A stretch of 8,334 nucleotides of DNA from a bacterium HR27 (GTDB lineage: Bacteria; Chloroflexota; Chloroflexia; Thermomicrobiales; Thermomicrobiaceae). The notes under the pieces are model-generated. The model had not been told where the DNA came from. It searched no databases and worked only from the letters and a program-made list of their open reading frames with translations. The stretch covers positions 1-8,334 of the forward strand of contig BEID01000042.1 in NCBI GenBank assembly GCA_002898975.1, written 5' to 3'. The position numbers were made by a program, and so were the translations under genes. This document shows positions 1-6,458 of the stretch, in pieces (the first letter of the stretch is position 1; each line of letters starts with the position of its first letter).

Positions 1-252
1 CGCACCGGGCAGATAGGCTGGCAGGAGCTGTGCCAGGAGTCGCGTTCCTTGCGCGAAATCCGGGTCGTAGGCGGCGCGCGGCTCGCTGAGGATCGCGTTG
101 CCCCGTGCCAGCAGTGCGATGGTCACGTAGATGGTCATGACCAGAGCGACCGTCGCGAGCGCCACGACGCTGTGAGATGCCGCGAGTTTCCAGCGCAAGC
201 GCGTGCGGAAACGCTGCACGAGACGGGCTGGTCGGAGCGAAAAGTGCCTCAC
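1..252 (-). CDS. Sensor histidine kinase, N-terminal fragment (runs off left edge)
   Basis: Only the first 84 codons are in the window. The GTG start at 252 overlaps the response-regulator stop in a GTGA tetranucleotide, and a GGGAGGG ribosome binding site (complement of 259-265) lies six bases upstream inside the regulator gene, so translational coupling is likely. The fragment begins with an Arg-rich cytoplasmic tail ending in RLRWKLAASH (about residues 18-27), followed by one strongly hydrophobic helix at about 23-48, and then the start of an extracellular sensor segment (residues 50-84). An Arg/Trp-rich tail followed by a helix is the usual opening of membrane histidine kinases paired with OmpR-type regulators. 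The HAMP, dimerization and ATPase domains would lie beyond the edge and are not seen. The kinase call therefore rests on gene order, overlap and the N-terminal pattern. It would phosphorylate the regulator encoded just upstream. Confidence 0.75.
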   Translation of the reverse strand, partial: MRHFSLRPARLVQRFRTRLRWKLAASHSVVALATVALVMTIYVTIALLARGNAILSEPRAAYDPDFAQGTRLLAQLLPAYLPGA

Positions 253-959
253 CGATCGCCCTCCCGCCGCTCGAACCGGTAACCGACGCCCCAGTAGGCG
301 ACGATGCGATCGGCTGGTGAGCCTGCTCCGCCCAGCTTCTTGCGGATCCGAGCGATGCAGGCATCGACCGCACGCTCGCCGACGCAGGATTCCGTGCCCC
401 ACACCCGTTCCAGCAGGTAGTCGCGGCTGAACACGCGGCCAGGATTTGCGGCCAAGAACCAGAGGAGGGCGAACTCGCGCGCGGTCAGCTGGACCGGCCG
501 GCCATCGCTGCGCACCTCGCGCGTCGCCGGATCGATGACGAGATCAGGCAGGACGATCGGCTCGTGCCGTTCGGTGAGACGGCTGGCTTCTGCGACCGCT
601 TCGACGCGCCGCAGGATCGCACGTACCCGGGCAACGACTTCGCGCAACGAGAACGGCTTGACCACATAGTCGTCAGCACCGAGTTCCAGTCCCACGACGC
701 GATCCAGTTCGGCGCTGCGAGCGGTCAGAACGAGCACCGGAACGAGCGACTCGCGCCGCAGTGCGCGCAGGACGTCGAGTCCGTCCATGCCGGGGAGCAT
801 GAGGTCGAGGATGACGAGGTCGGGGGAGTCGCTGCGCGCGAGAGCGAGTCCGTTTGGCCCATCGTAGGCGGTCGCAACGGTGTGACCGGCCTGCTCGAGA
901 GCCGTGCGGAGATGACGGGCCAGCTCGATCTCGTCCTCGATCACGAGGATCCGTGCCAC
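249..959 (-). CDS. OmpR/PhoB-family response regulator
   Basis: A 236-residue two-domain regulator of normal family length. The receiver domain (about 1-118) shows the acidic pocket E8/D9, phospho-acceptor D52 in LDLMLPGMDG, switch T79 and K101 in the VVKPF motif. A winged-helix DNA-binding domain follows (about 133-231), with the family pattern QLTAREFALLWFLAANPG, then RDYLLERVWG, then the recognition-helix stretch VDACIARIRKKLG and the GVGYRFE wing. The frame is open further upstream, but the GTG at 959 is chosen because the encoded protein then begins MARILVIEDE, exactly at the start of the receiver fold, and a GGGAG site (complement of 968-972) lies eight bases upstream. It follows the ABC permease gene by 46 bp and overlaps the kinase gene. 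By its position it probably controls its own operon, plausibly through the GTGAC repeats upstream of the ATPase gene. The family is certain; the target is inferred. Confidence 0.95.
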   Translation of the reverse strand: MARILVIEDEIELARHLRTALEQAGHTVATAYDGPNGLALARSDSPDLVILDLMLPGMDGLDVLRALRRESLVPVLVLTARSAELDRVVGLELGADDYVVKPFSLREVVARVRAILRRVEAVAEASRLTERHEPIVLPDLVIDPATREVRSDGRPVQLTAREFALLWFLAANPGRVFSRDYLLERVWGTESCVGERAVDACIARIRKKLGGAGSPADRIVAYWGVGYRFERREGDR

Positions 960-1005
960 GGGTGGGACTCCCGATATTGTGCAGGCATGATACCTGAAGC
1001 GTTCC

Positions 1006-1845
1006 TCAGCTGCTCGCGCGTACCTCGATATCCCGGCGCTGGAACCACCACACCGTGAGCGCAGCGAGCACGAGAGTCCAGCAGAGTACGACGAGGACTG
1101 CCTGTCCGAGCGGTGGTGTGCCTGGTGGAACCGCGCCACCGAACGCTGGGGTGCGCGCGATCGCTTCGGCGTTCCAAAGATAAAAGAAGAGCGGGATTTT
1201 GGCCCACCAGCCGCCGAGCCCTTGCAGCAGGGCAGCGAGTACCCCTTCGGTCAGCACCAGCCCGATGGTAATACCGACCGCAACGGATTGCGAGCGTGTC
1301 CAGACAGTCAAGGCCAGTGCCAGGACGACCGGGGCTACGAGCGACCCGACGGTGCGCACCGGCAGGAGGAGCACTGCCACCAGCCACGCTTCCATATCCG
1401 GTGCGACCAGGGCCGGTCGATCGAGCCAGAAGGCCGCTAGCAGCGGTGCAGCGCTCAACGGGACGAACGCAGTCGCGAGCACGAAGACGACGGTTCCGGC
1501 GAGGAGCGCGAGCAGCTTGGCTCCCAGTGCCTGCCAGCGCGGGAGGCCGGTAGGCAGGATGAGCCGCCAGGTGCCCCAGCTGTACTCGTTGGCGACGAAC
1601 GTCGCCGTCACGATCGCCAGGAAGGTCTCACCGAAGCCTCCGGCGAGCAGGAACGCCTGCTCGTAGGCTCCCGGGAACGTCAGACGCTCGACGAACTGCT
1701 CGCGCACCGCCGGCGCGCCGCGCTGCGCCATCCAGAGGGCGAAAGCGAGCCAGAACAGGCTCAACGCGATTCCGAGCAGGACCGAGACACGGAAGAGTCG
1801 GAGACGGCGGAGTTTGAACCATTCCACGGCTACCGCTTGCAGCAT
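1006..1845 (-). CDS. ABC-2 type transporter permease (bacitracin/lantibiotic exporter-like)
   Basis: A 279-residue integral membrane protein with six predicted helices at about 18-40, 65-86, 110-140, 154-182, 187-208 and 246-268. A cytoplasmic amphipathic start (EWFKLRRLRLFR) leads into helix 1. The motif NEYSWGTWRLILPTG (86-100), between helices 2 and 3, is typical of ABC-2 permeases that partner BcrA-like ATPases, and is the probable coupling segment. The codon before the chosen ATG is GTG (1848). The ATG at 1845 is preferred because GAGGGGG (complement of 1852-1858) is then six bases away. It starts 15 bp after the ATPase stop, so the two are surely co-transcribed. Only one permease gene is present, so the working transporter would be a homodimer of this subunit with two ATPases. 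Substrate is not determined by sequence; an antimicrobial peptide or a lipid-linked envelope component is the family expectation. Confidence 0.88.
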   Translation of the reverse strand: MLQAVAVEWFKLRRLRLFRVSVLLGIALSLFWLAFALWMAQRGAPAVREQFVERLTFPGAYEQAFLLAGGFGETFLAIVTATFVANEYSWGTWRLILPTGLPRWQALGAKLLALLAGTVVFVLATAFVPLSAAPLLAAFWLDRPALVAPDMEAWLVAVLLLPVRTVGSLVAPVVLALALTVWTRSQSVAVGITIGLVLTEGVLAALLQGLGGWWAKIPLFFYLWNAEAIARTPAFGGAVPPGTPPLGQAVLVVLCWTLVLAALTVWWFQRRDIEVRASS

Positions 1846-1860
1846 CACGAACCCCCTCGT

Positions 1861-2865
1861 TCATCCTCGCACGCGTGACCAGATCGAGCGTCGTCGCCTC
1901 GGCTCACCGGAAGCAAATGTGTCTGCCTCGGTCATCGTCAGAAAGAACTGCTCGAGTGTAGTCTCCTCCCGGCACAACTCGAGTACCGGGACGCCATGCT
2001 CGACAAGAAGCCGTGAAAACGCTTCCTGACGCTCCGGCGGAATCAGGAGCCGCACGGTCTCACCGTTCTCCTCGAGCACCTGCACCCAGGACAGCTGCTG
2101 AAGCACGGTGTGCAGTCGAGCCCGCTCGGGAGTGCGGAGGCGGAAGGTTCGATTGCCCGTCAGCAGATCGGCCAGTGCACCCGATGCGACCGGCTCGCCG
2201 TGCGCCAGGATCAGGACGTGGCTGCACGTCTGCTGCACTTCGGCGAGCACGTGGCTGCAGAGAAGGATCGTCTGTCCACTGGCGGCGAGACTGCGGACGA
2301 GCTCGCGCACTTCGACGATCCCTTGCGGGTCGAGGCCGTTGGTCGGCTCGTCGAGGATGAGCAGCGCCGGTTCGTGCAGGATGGCAGCGGCGATCGCGAG
2401 GCGCTGGCGCATGCCGAGCGAATAGGTGCCGACTCGCTGCTGAGCGGCCTGGGTCAACCCGACCCGATCGAGCGAGGTCGCGATCTGCCGTTCCGGTACA
2501 CGACGGAGGCGGGCCAGGATCGCCAGGTTTTCCCAGCCGCTGAGATAGGGATAGAAGGTCGGCGACTCGACGAGCGCGCCGACGTGCCGGAGTGCTGCCT
2601 GCGGTGCACGACGAGCGTCGTTTCCGAGGATCAGCACCTCGCCGGCATCCGGCCGTACCAGACCGAGCAACGCGCAGATCGCCGTCGTCTTCCCCGCTCC
2701 GTTGGGGCCAAGCAGTCCCAGCACCTGCCCAGGCTCCAGCGTGAGCGAGAGATCGCGGAGGACGACACGACGTCCGTACCGTTTGGTGAGACCGCGGACC
2801 TCGAGCACCGGTGGCGGCGGCGCGGAGATCGGCGCCTGTCTCGCGTGAACCGAAGCCACTCGCAT
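1861..2865 (-). CDS. ABC transporter ATP-binding protein, BcrA/LanF-like
   Basis: A 334-residue nucleotide-binding subunit with every expected motif: Walker A GPNGAGKTT (53-61), signature YSLGMRQRL (148-156, the variant seen in this subfamily instead of LSGGQ), Walker B LLILDE (168-173), D-loop GLDP and switch H205. The usual Q-loop glutamine is replaced by Glu: E100 in VGALVESPTFYPYLSG. This E-loop is typical of ATPases of bacitracin and lantibiotic self-protection transporters, so the subgroup call is fairly specific. Residues 1-19 form a Pro-rich extension before the core. The C-terminal portion (about 238-315) is the accessory domain common in this group, followed by a basic tail. The ATG at 2865 has a near-perfect AAGGAGG site (2871-2877) five bases away. 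It is the first gene of the ATPase-permease-regulator-kinase operon, and energises export or extraction of a membrane-active substrate. Confidence 0.95.
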   Translation of the reverse strand: MRVASVHARQAPISAPPPPVLEVRGLTKRYGRRVVLRDLSLTLEPGQVLGLLGPNGAGKTTAICALLGLVRPDAGEVLILGNDARRAPQAALRHVGALVESPTFYPYLSGWENLAILARLRRVPERQIATSLDRVGLTQAAQQRVGTYSLGMRQRLAIAAAILHEPALLILDEPTNGLDPQGIVEVRELVRSLAASGQTILLCSHVLAEVQQTCSHVLILAHGEPVASGALADLLTGNRTFRLRTPERARLHTVLQQLSWVQVLEENGETVRLLIPPERQEAFSRLLVEHGVPVLELCREETTLEQFFLTMTEADTFASGEPRRRRSIWSRVRG

Positions 2866-2918
2866 AGGTGCCTCCTTTTCACGAGCCAGCCCATCGGAGA
2901 CCAGCGTAGGAGGAACCG

Positions 2919-2998
2919 GTGACGAAATCGTGACAGAACGATGCCGTTCCGTTGACGGCGCGCGGCTGCCCGATCACTCCGAAGTCGTGACAGCCCGA
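2919..2998. promoter_or_regulatory. Candidate OmpR-type operator: GTGAC direct repeats in divergent intergenic region
   Basis: GTGAC occurs at 2919-2923 and again at 2930-2934, exactly 11 bp apart (GTGACGAAATCGTGACAG), with a related TTGAC at 2952-2956, another 22 bp on and so in the same phase. A longer direct repeat also exists: CGAAATCGTGACAGAACGA (2923-2941) and CGAAGTCGTGACAGCCCGA (2980-2998), 16 of 19 bases alike. Tandem direct half-sites one helical turn apart are the known binding pattern of OmpR/PhoB regulators, and such a regulator is encoded in the operon that starts at 2865. The repeats begin 54 bp upstream of that ATG. No convincing sigma-70 -35/-10 pair was found for the minus-strand operon, which fits an activator-dependent promoter. 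Binding is inferred, not shown. Confidence 0.5.
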
Positions 2999-3027
2999 GC
3001 GAGGGAGTGGCAGACTCTGGAGCATCG

Positions 3028-3050
3028 GGTACTACCCGCGAGGGGGTACC
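3028..3050 (+). other. Small hairpin with GNRA loop in leader of the dehydratase gene
   Basis: GGTAC (3028-3032) pairs with GTACC (3046-3050), and inside that CCC (3035-3037) pairs with GGG (3042-3044) around a GCGA tetraloop, leaving a small internal loop. It is not followed by a U-run, so it is not a terminator of the usual kind. Its GAGGGGG stretch (3040-3046) would be the ribosome binding site if translation began at the ATG at 3058, in which case the hairpin would mask it. If the GTG at 3133 is the true start, the hairpin is simply part of the untranslated leader. Function unproven. Confidence 0.3.
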
Positions 3051-3132
3051 TGGGGTGATGGACAAGGCGCCTGACCCGTCGTACGCTGGAATGGTGCGTG
3101 GGGGACCGACTGAGTCAGACGAGGGAACGCTG

Positions 3133-4143
3133 GTGACCGGGGTGGGAGAAGGCCGTCGCTTGGAGCCACCCACGTTCCAGGACATCCTGCACGCGCGTGC
3201 GGTCGTGCGGCGCTATCTCGCGCCGACACCACTCGTCCATTCGCCGCTGCTCAGCGAGCGCCTCGGCTGCACGGTCTACCTCAAGTGCGAGCAACTCCAG
3301 CCGATCGGCGCGTTCAAAGTGCGCGGCGGCATCTACCTCATGAGCCGGCTCACCCCAGAGGAGCGCGCCCGTGGCGTCGTGACGGCTTCGACGGGTAATC
3401 ACGGGCAATCGATCGCTTACGCGGCTCGCCTGTTCGGGATCCGCGCCATCGTCTACGCACCGGAAGGGGCCAACCCCCTCAAGGTGGCCGCGATGCGTCG
3501 CCTGGGTGCCGAAGTGGTGTTGACCGGGCGGGATTTCGACGAGGCCCGGCTGGCGTGCGAGGCACGGGCCGCCGCGGAGGGGCTCCGCTATGTCCACTCA
3601 GCCAACGAACCGGATTTGATCGCCGGTGTCGGCACGTATGCCCTGGAAATTCTCGACGAGGTGCCCGATGTCGAGGCGGTGCTCGTCCCGATCGGCGCTG
3701 GGAGCGGCGTCTGCGGGACCGGCATCGTGATGAAGACAGTCAACCCTGCGATTCAGGTCATCGGGGTCCAGGCAGCCGGTATGCCGGTCGTCTACGAGTC
3801 GTGGCGGCAGGGGCGCCTTCTCGAACTCGCCGAGGGCTATACATTCGCGGAGGGGATCGCGACGCGTGTCGCGTTCGAGTTGCCGCTCCGCATCATCCGC
3901 GAGCGCGTCGACGACATCGTGCTGGTGACTGACGAAGAGATCGCCCGCGCGATGGTGGAACTGCTGGAAACCCGCATCGTTGCCGAGGGGGCTGGTGCTG
4001 CGGCTCTGGCCGCAGCGTACCGGCTGCGCGACCGGCTCGCCGGTAAGAAGGTCGTGCTCGTCGTGAGCGGGGGGAACGTGACCCTCGAGACGCTCCGCTG
4101 GGCTTTCAGCGTGTACGACGCGTCAGCCGCGGCATCGAGGTGA
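3133..4143 (+). CDS. PLP-dependent threonine/serine dehydratase-like enzyme (fold type II)
   Basis: A 336-residue enzyme of the tryptophan-synthase-beta fold group, most like threonine/serine ammonia-lyases, which turn threonine into 2-oxobutanoate plus ammonia, in the cytoplasm. Visible are the Schiff-base lysine K62 in IGAFKVRGG, the substrate loop ASTGNHGQ (85-92), the phosphate-binding Gly loop GAGSGVCGTG (188-197; usually GGGGL in threonine dehydratases) and the cofactor-contacting SGGN (312-315). The protein ends about 20 residues later with no ACT domain, so isoleucine-type feedback control is not expected. The frame is open back to a GTG at 3007 with other starts at 3058 and 3091. The GTG at 3133 is chosen because GAGGG lies seven bases upstream and the fold then starts at the normal distance from APTPLV. 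The STGNHGQ and GAGSG variants leave room for another substrate, so no gene symbol is given. The TPR gene follows after four bases. Confidence 0.87.
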   Translation: MTGVGEGRRLEPPTFQDILHARAVVRRYLAPTPLVHSPLLSERLGCTVYLKCEQLQPIGAFKVRGGIYLMSRLTPEERARGVVTASTGNHGQSIAYAARLFGIRAIVYAPEGANPLKVAAMRRLGAEVVLTGRDFDEARLACEARAAAEGLRYVHSANEPDLIAGVGTYALEILDEVPDVEAVLVPIGAGSGVCGTGIVMKTVNPAIQVIGVQAAGMPVVYESWRQGRLLELAEGYTFAEGIATRVAFELPLRIIRERVDDIVLVTDEEIARAMVELLETRIVAEGAGAAALAAAYRLRDRLAGKKVVLVVSGGNVTLETLRWAFSVYDASAAASR

Positions 4144-4147
4144 GTCG

Positions 4148-6277
4148 ATGAGCGTCTTCGAGCAGTTCGGGCGCTGGCTTCGCCGGCGACAAGGGATCGA
4201 GCGCAATCCGCTCTATCGCATCGCGAGCGACGTCGTCGAGGGGCGGATCTCGGTCGAGCAGGCCTACAGCGCGGCTGAACACCCGAGCACTGTGGCGCGC
4301 CTGGCCGATGGTGACTTGTGGGAAGTGCTGGACGAGGCGGGACATCTGGCGCTCGATCGGCCGGAGCACGCGCTGTTACTGACCCGGCTGGTGATCCTCG
4401 CCGCTCGACAGAAGGGGTTCGACCGTGTGCTCATGGAGGCCAACCTACGAGCGGCTGATATCCTGGCCGAGTACATCGGGCCGGACGAGGACGAGAAGAC
4501 GGAAGCCGAGCGGCAGCGCGAGCAGGAGTTGCATCTTCAGGAGGCGCTGCGGGCGGCGCGCCGGATCGCTAATGCAGCCGGCCAGCGGCGAGCCTTGGCG
4601 CGACTGGCGCGTCTCGCCTGGCAGCGTGGGGAACGGGATCGGGCCCGGGAACTCCTCATGCGTCAGCTCGAGTCGGGACGCGAGGACACCGACACGCTCG
4701 AGGATGTCGAGACGGCGCTCATGCTCGGTGATCTGGCCCGTCAGGAAGGGAACCTTTCGGCGGCACGCGAGTTCTACAACCGGGCGAGTCGCAGTGCCCG
4801 GCGGGTCGGTCACTATGCAGGCATGGTCGATGCGCTCCTGCGGCAGGTGGCTATCCTGCGCGAACTGGGTGACCTCGACGCGGCCTATGCACTCCTCCAG
4901 CAGGCCCAGGAAGCAGCGGAGCGGATGATCGACCATCGCCTGCAGGCCGAGATCGCGATCCAGATCGGTGCCATCCTCGTCGAACAACGACGGCTCAGCC
5001 AGGCCCGTGCCGCACTGGTGACCGCGCTCGAGCGAGCCCGGGCGGCGGCGGATCTGGCACTGGAGAGTCGCTGCCTGATCGGTCTGACACAGATCGAGCG
5101 GCAGGCCGGGAAATTCCGTGATGCTGCCGATCACCTGCACCAGCTCGCCAATCTGGAACTCCGCCTCGGCAACCGCCGTGCTGCCATCCGGGCGCTGCTC
5201 GACGCCGCGGAATTCTCGCTGGAGGCGCAGCAGCCGCAACGAGCGCTCCAATTTCTCCAGCTCGCCCAGCAACAGAGTGAGGTCAACGAAGATCCGGCAC
5301 TGCGCCAGCGGTTGTTCGGCCTGTCGGGACTCGCTCATGCCGCGCTCGATCACCGTGGCGAGGCGCTCGAGTACCTGTACCAGGCGTTCCGGCTCGCACA
5401 GCAGAGCGGGAACGTAGAGGAGCAGGCCCGCTGGCTCATCGGTACTGGCGAGGTCCTGCTCGAGTTCGGGGAACTTCAAGATGCGATCACCGTCGCCAAG
5501 CACGCGGCAGGACTGGTGCGGACCGCGGAGAGTCCCAAGCTCGAGGCGCAGCTCTCCGTCCTCCTGGGGGCGATCGCGCTGGCGCGTGGCTTGCGACGGG
5601 AAGCCGAGCAGTATCTCCAGGCTGCGTGCGAACAGGCTGATCGGGCGCACGACTTCGCTGTCCAGGAGCGGGCGCTCTTGCTCCTGGCCGAACTCCAGCT
5701 CCAAGACGCCGATCCTCACGGTGCGATCGGCTATCTCCGGCAAGCGCTCGAACTGGCGACAGCGACGGGGAACGACGAACTGCGGGCGCGCCTGCATGGG
5801 CGTATCGCCCGTCTCTACCAGTCGTTGCACTTCTTCCGTGAAGCGGAGGAACACTATCGTGCTGCCAGGCAGATTGCCCAGGAGATCGATTCCCTGCCGC
5901 TCCTCGCCCGTGCGCTACGCGGTCTGGCGACCGTCCTCGACGCCTCCGGCCGTGCCGAGGAGGCGCTGACGACCTATCGAGAAGCGATCGCACTGGCGGA
6001 ACAGCTGGGCGACCGACGGGCGGCGCTGGCGCTCCACTACAATGCCGCGCTGCTGCTCCTCGATCGCGGCAACGATGGGGAAGCACGTTATCATCTCCGG
6101 CTGGCCCACGAGCTGGCCTTGGCGCTGGGTGACGACCAGCTGGCCGCCAGCCTGCGAGAACTGCTCGGTCCGGATATCCGGCAGGCACCCGTATTCGAGG
6201 AACCAGCTGACGAGTTGCTGAGCGAATCCCCGCTGAGCCCGCGCCGGCGCACCGAGCTGCCATACGACCTCCCATGA
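4148..6277 (+). CDS. Large soluble tetratricopeptide-repeat protein
   Basis: A 709-residue, almost entirely helical, highly charged protein with no signal peptide, membrane helix or recognisable catalytic domain. Residues 1-146 are helical, include a basic start (WLRRRQGIER) and an acidic hinge (GPDEDEKTEAER, 111-122), and do not fit the repeat. From about 147 to 666 there are thirteen consecutive TPR units of exactly 40 residues. The last 40 residues are an acidic, Pro/Ser-rich tail. Forty-residue TPRs are known from MalT-like and related scaffolds and normally bind peptides or partner proteins; the partner here is unknown. The start ATG lies four bases after the dehydratase stop, with GAGG overlapping that stop region, so the two are probably one transcript although their jobs are not obviously related. 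The membrane pseudo-phosphatase-like gene follows on the same strand under its own promoter and is a plausible partner. TPR identity is certain; function is not. Confidence 0.93.
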   Translation: MSVFEQFGRWLRRRQGIERNPLYRIASDVVEGRISVEQAYSAAEHPSTVARLADGDLWEVLDEAGHLALDRPEHALLLTRLVILAARQKGFDRVLMEANLRAADILAEYIGPDEDEKTEAERQREQELHLQEALRAARRIANAAGQRRALARLARLAWQRGERDRARELLMRQLESGREDTDTLEDVETALMLGDLARQEGNLSAAREFYNRASRSARRVGHYAGMVDALLRQVAILRELGDLDAAYALLQQAQEAAERMIDHRLQAEIAIQIGAILVEQRRLSQARAALVTALERARAAADLALESRCLIGLTQIERQAGKFRDAADHLHQLANLELRLGNRRAAIRALLDAAEFSLEAQQPQRALQFLQLAQQQSEVNEDPALRQRLFGLSGLAHAALDHRGEALEYLYQAFRLAQQSGNVEEQARWLIGTGEVLLEFGELQDAITVAKHAAGLVRTAESPKLEAQLSVLLGAIALARGLRREAEQYLQAACEQADRAHDFAVQERALLLLAELQLQDADPHGAIGYLRQALELATATGNDELRARLHGRIARLYQSLHFFREAEEHYRAARQIAQEIDSLPLLARALRGLATVLDASGRAEEALTTYREAIALAEQLGDRRAALALHYNAALLLLDRGNDGEARYHLRLAHELALALGDDQLAASLRELLGPDIRQAPVFEEPADELLSESPLSPRRRTELPYDLP
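4586..6145 (+). repeat. Thirteen in-phase 40-residue TPR units (120-bp coding period)
   Basis: Aligning the protein at residues 161, 201, 241 and so on to 641 places Ala at 166, 206, 246, 286, 326, 366, 406, 446, 486, 526, 566, 606 and 646, an invariant spacing of 40. This is TPR position 20. Position 8 (154, 194, 234 and so on) is mostly Gly or Ala, for example G194, G274, G394, G434, G474, A514, A554, A594 and A634, with V234 and T314 as exceptions. Position 15 is usually Gly. Units are not near-identical in DNA, so this is an old, constrained array rather than a recent tandem duplication. Confidence 0.9.
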
Positions 6278-6309
6278 CCTCTGGAGCCGCGTACGAACGC
6301 GTGTTCCTC

Positions 6310-6338
6310 TAGACGTACGTACACCCCTGTGCTAGACT
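6310..6338 (+). promoter_or_regulatory. Sigma-70-type promoter with extended -10
   Basis: TAGACG (6310-6315, 4 of 6 to TTGACA) is separated by 17 bp from TAGACT (6333-6338, 4 of 6 to TATAAT). A TG one base before the -10 (TGC-TAGACT, 6330-6332) makes an extended -10 element. The expected start of transcription is near 6345, giving a leader of about 114 nt before the ATG at 6459. It is the best promoter match noticed in the window and gives the pseudo-phosphatase gene transcription independent of the TPR gene. Confidence 0.6.
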
Positions 6339-6344
6339 GCACCG

Positions 6345-6458
6345 TGCCAGGCAGGCACGAGCGGAGTGCACTGGCGTGCGGGATGGGGGAAGCCCACGCC
6401 ACAGGGTGTCGCGTTGCCTGGAACCAGAGGTCGCGATCGGCGAGAGGAGCGAAGCGGG
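6345..6458 (+). promoter_or_regulatory. Structured 5' leader of the pseudo-phosphatase gene
   Basis: The leader can fold with an outer stem CCAGGCA (6347-6353) with TGCCTGG (6415-6421), seven perfect pairs, enclosing a second perfect seven-pair stem TGGCGTG (6372-6378) with CACGCCA (6395-6401) around a purine-rich loop. An alternative small hairpin, GTGCC-AGGCA-GGCAC (6344-6358), would compete with the outer stem, so two states are possible. The ribosome binding site GAGAGGAG (6442-6449) lies outside these stems. I compared it by eye with common riboswitch consensus sequences and recognise none. GC-rich DNA forms such stems by chance fairly often, so this is tentative. Confidence 0.35.

Noticed and set aside
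987..992. TATCAT as an internal -10 box for the regulator-kinase genes
   Set aside because: It matches 5 of 6 bases of the -10 consensus on the minus strand, but no -35 or extended -10 is present at a suitable distance, so it was not listed as a promoter.
564..1058. 164-codon plus-strand frame
   Set aside because: Antisense to the response regulator; no ribosome binding site or fold is evident.
960..1139. 60-residue N-terminal extension of the response regulator
   Set aside because: It overlaps the permease coding end, is unlike any receiver domain, and the GTG at 959 has a proper GGGAG site exactly at the start of the receiver fold.
2110..2922. 270-codon open frame on the plus strand
   Set aside because: It lies antisense to the ABC ATPase, which carries all the motifs of its family; no domain is visible in the plus-strand product.
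2952..2957. TTGACG as a -35 box for the dehydratase gene
   Set aside because: The hexamer is good (5 of 6), but nothing resembling a -10 lies 15-19 bp downstream; it is better explained as part of the GTGAC-like repeat series.
4445..5854. 469-codon open frame on the minus strand
   Set aside because: It is antisense to the TPR gene, whose repeat pattern is unmistakable. Long antisense frames are common in GC-rich DNA, and this translation has no recognisable fold.
6288..6301. CGCGT-acga-ACGCG hairpin as terminator of the TPR gene
   Set aside because: The stem is only five pairs and is followed by TGTTCCTCT rather than a T-run; not enough to call a terminator.
6345..6458. Known riboswitch or small RNA class in the leader
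   Set aside because: The conserved cores of the c-di-GMP, TPP, cobalamin, fluoride, ZTP and SRP RNA classes, as recalled, were not found.
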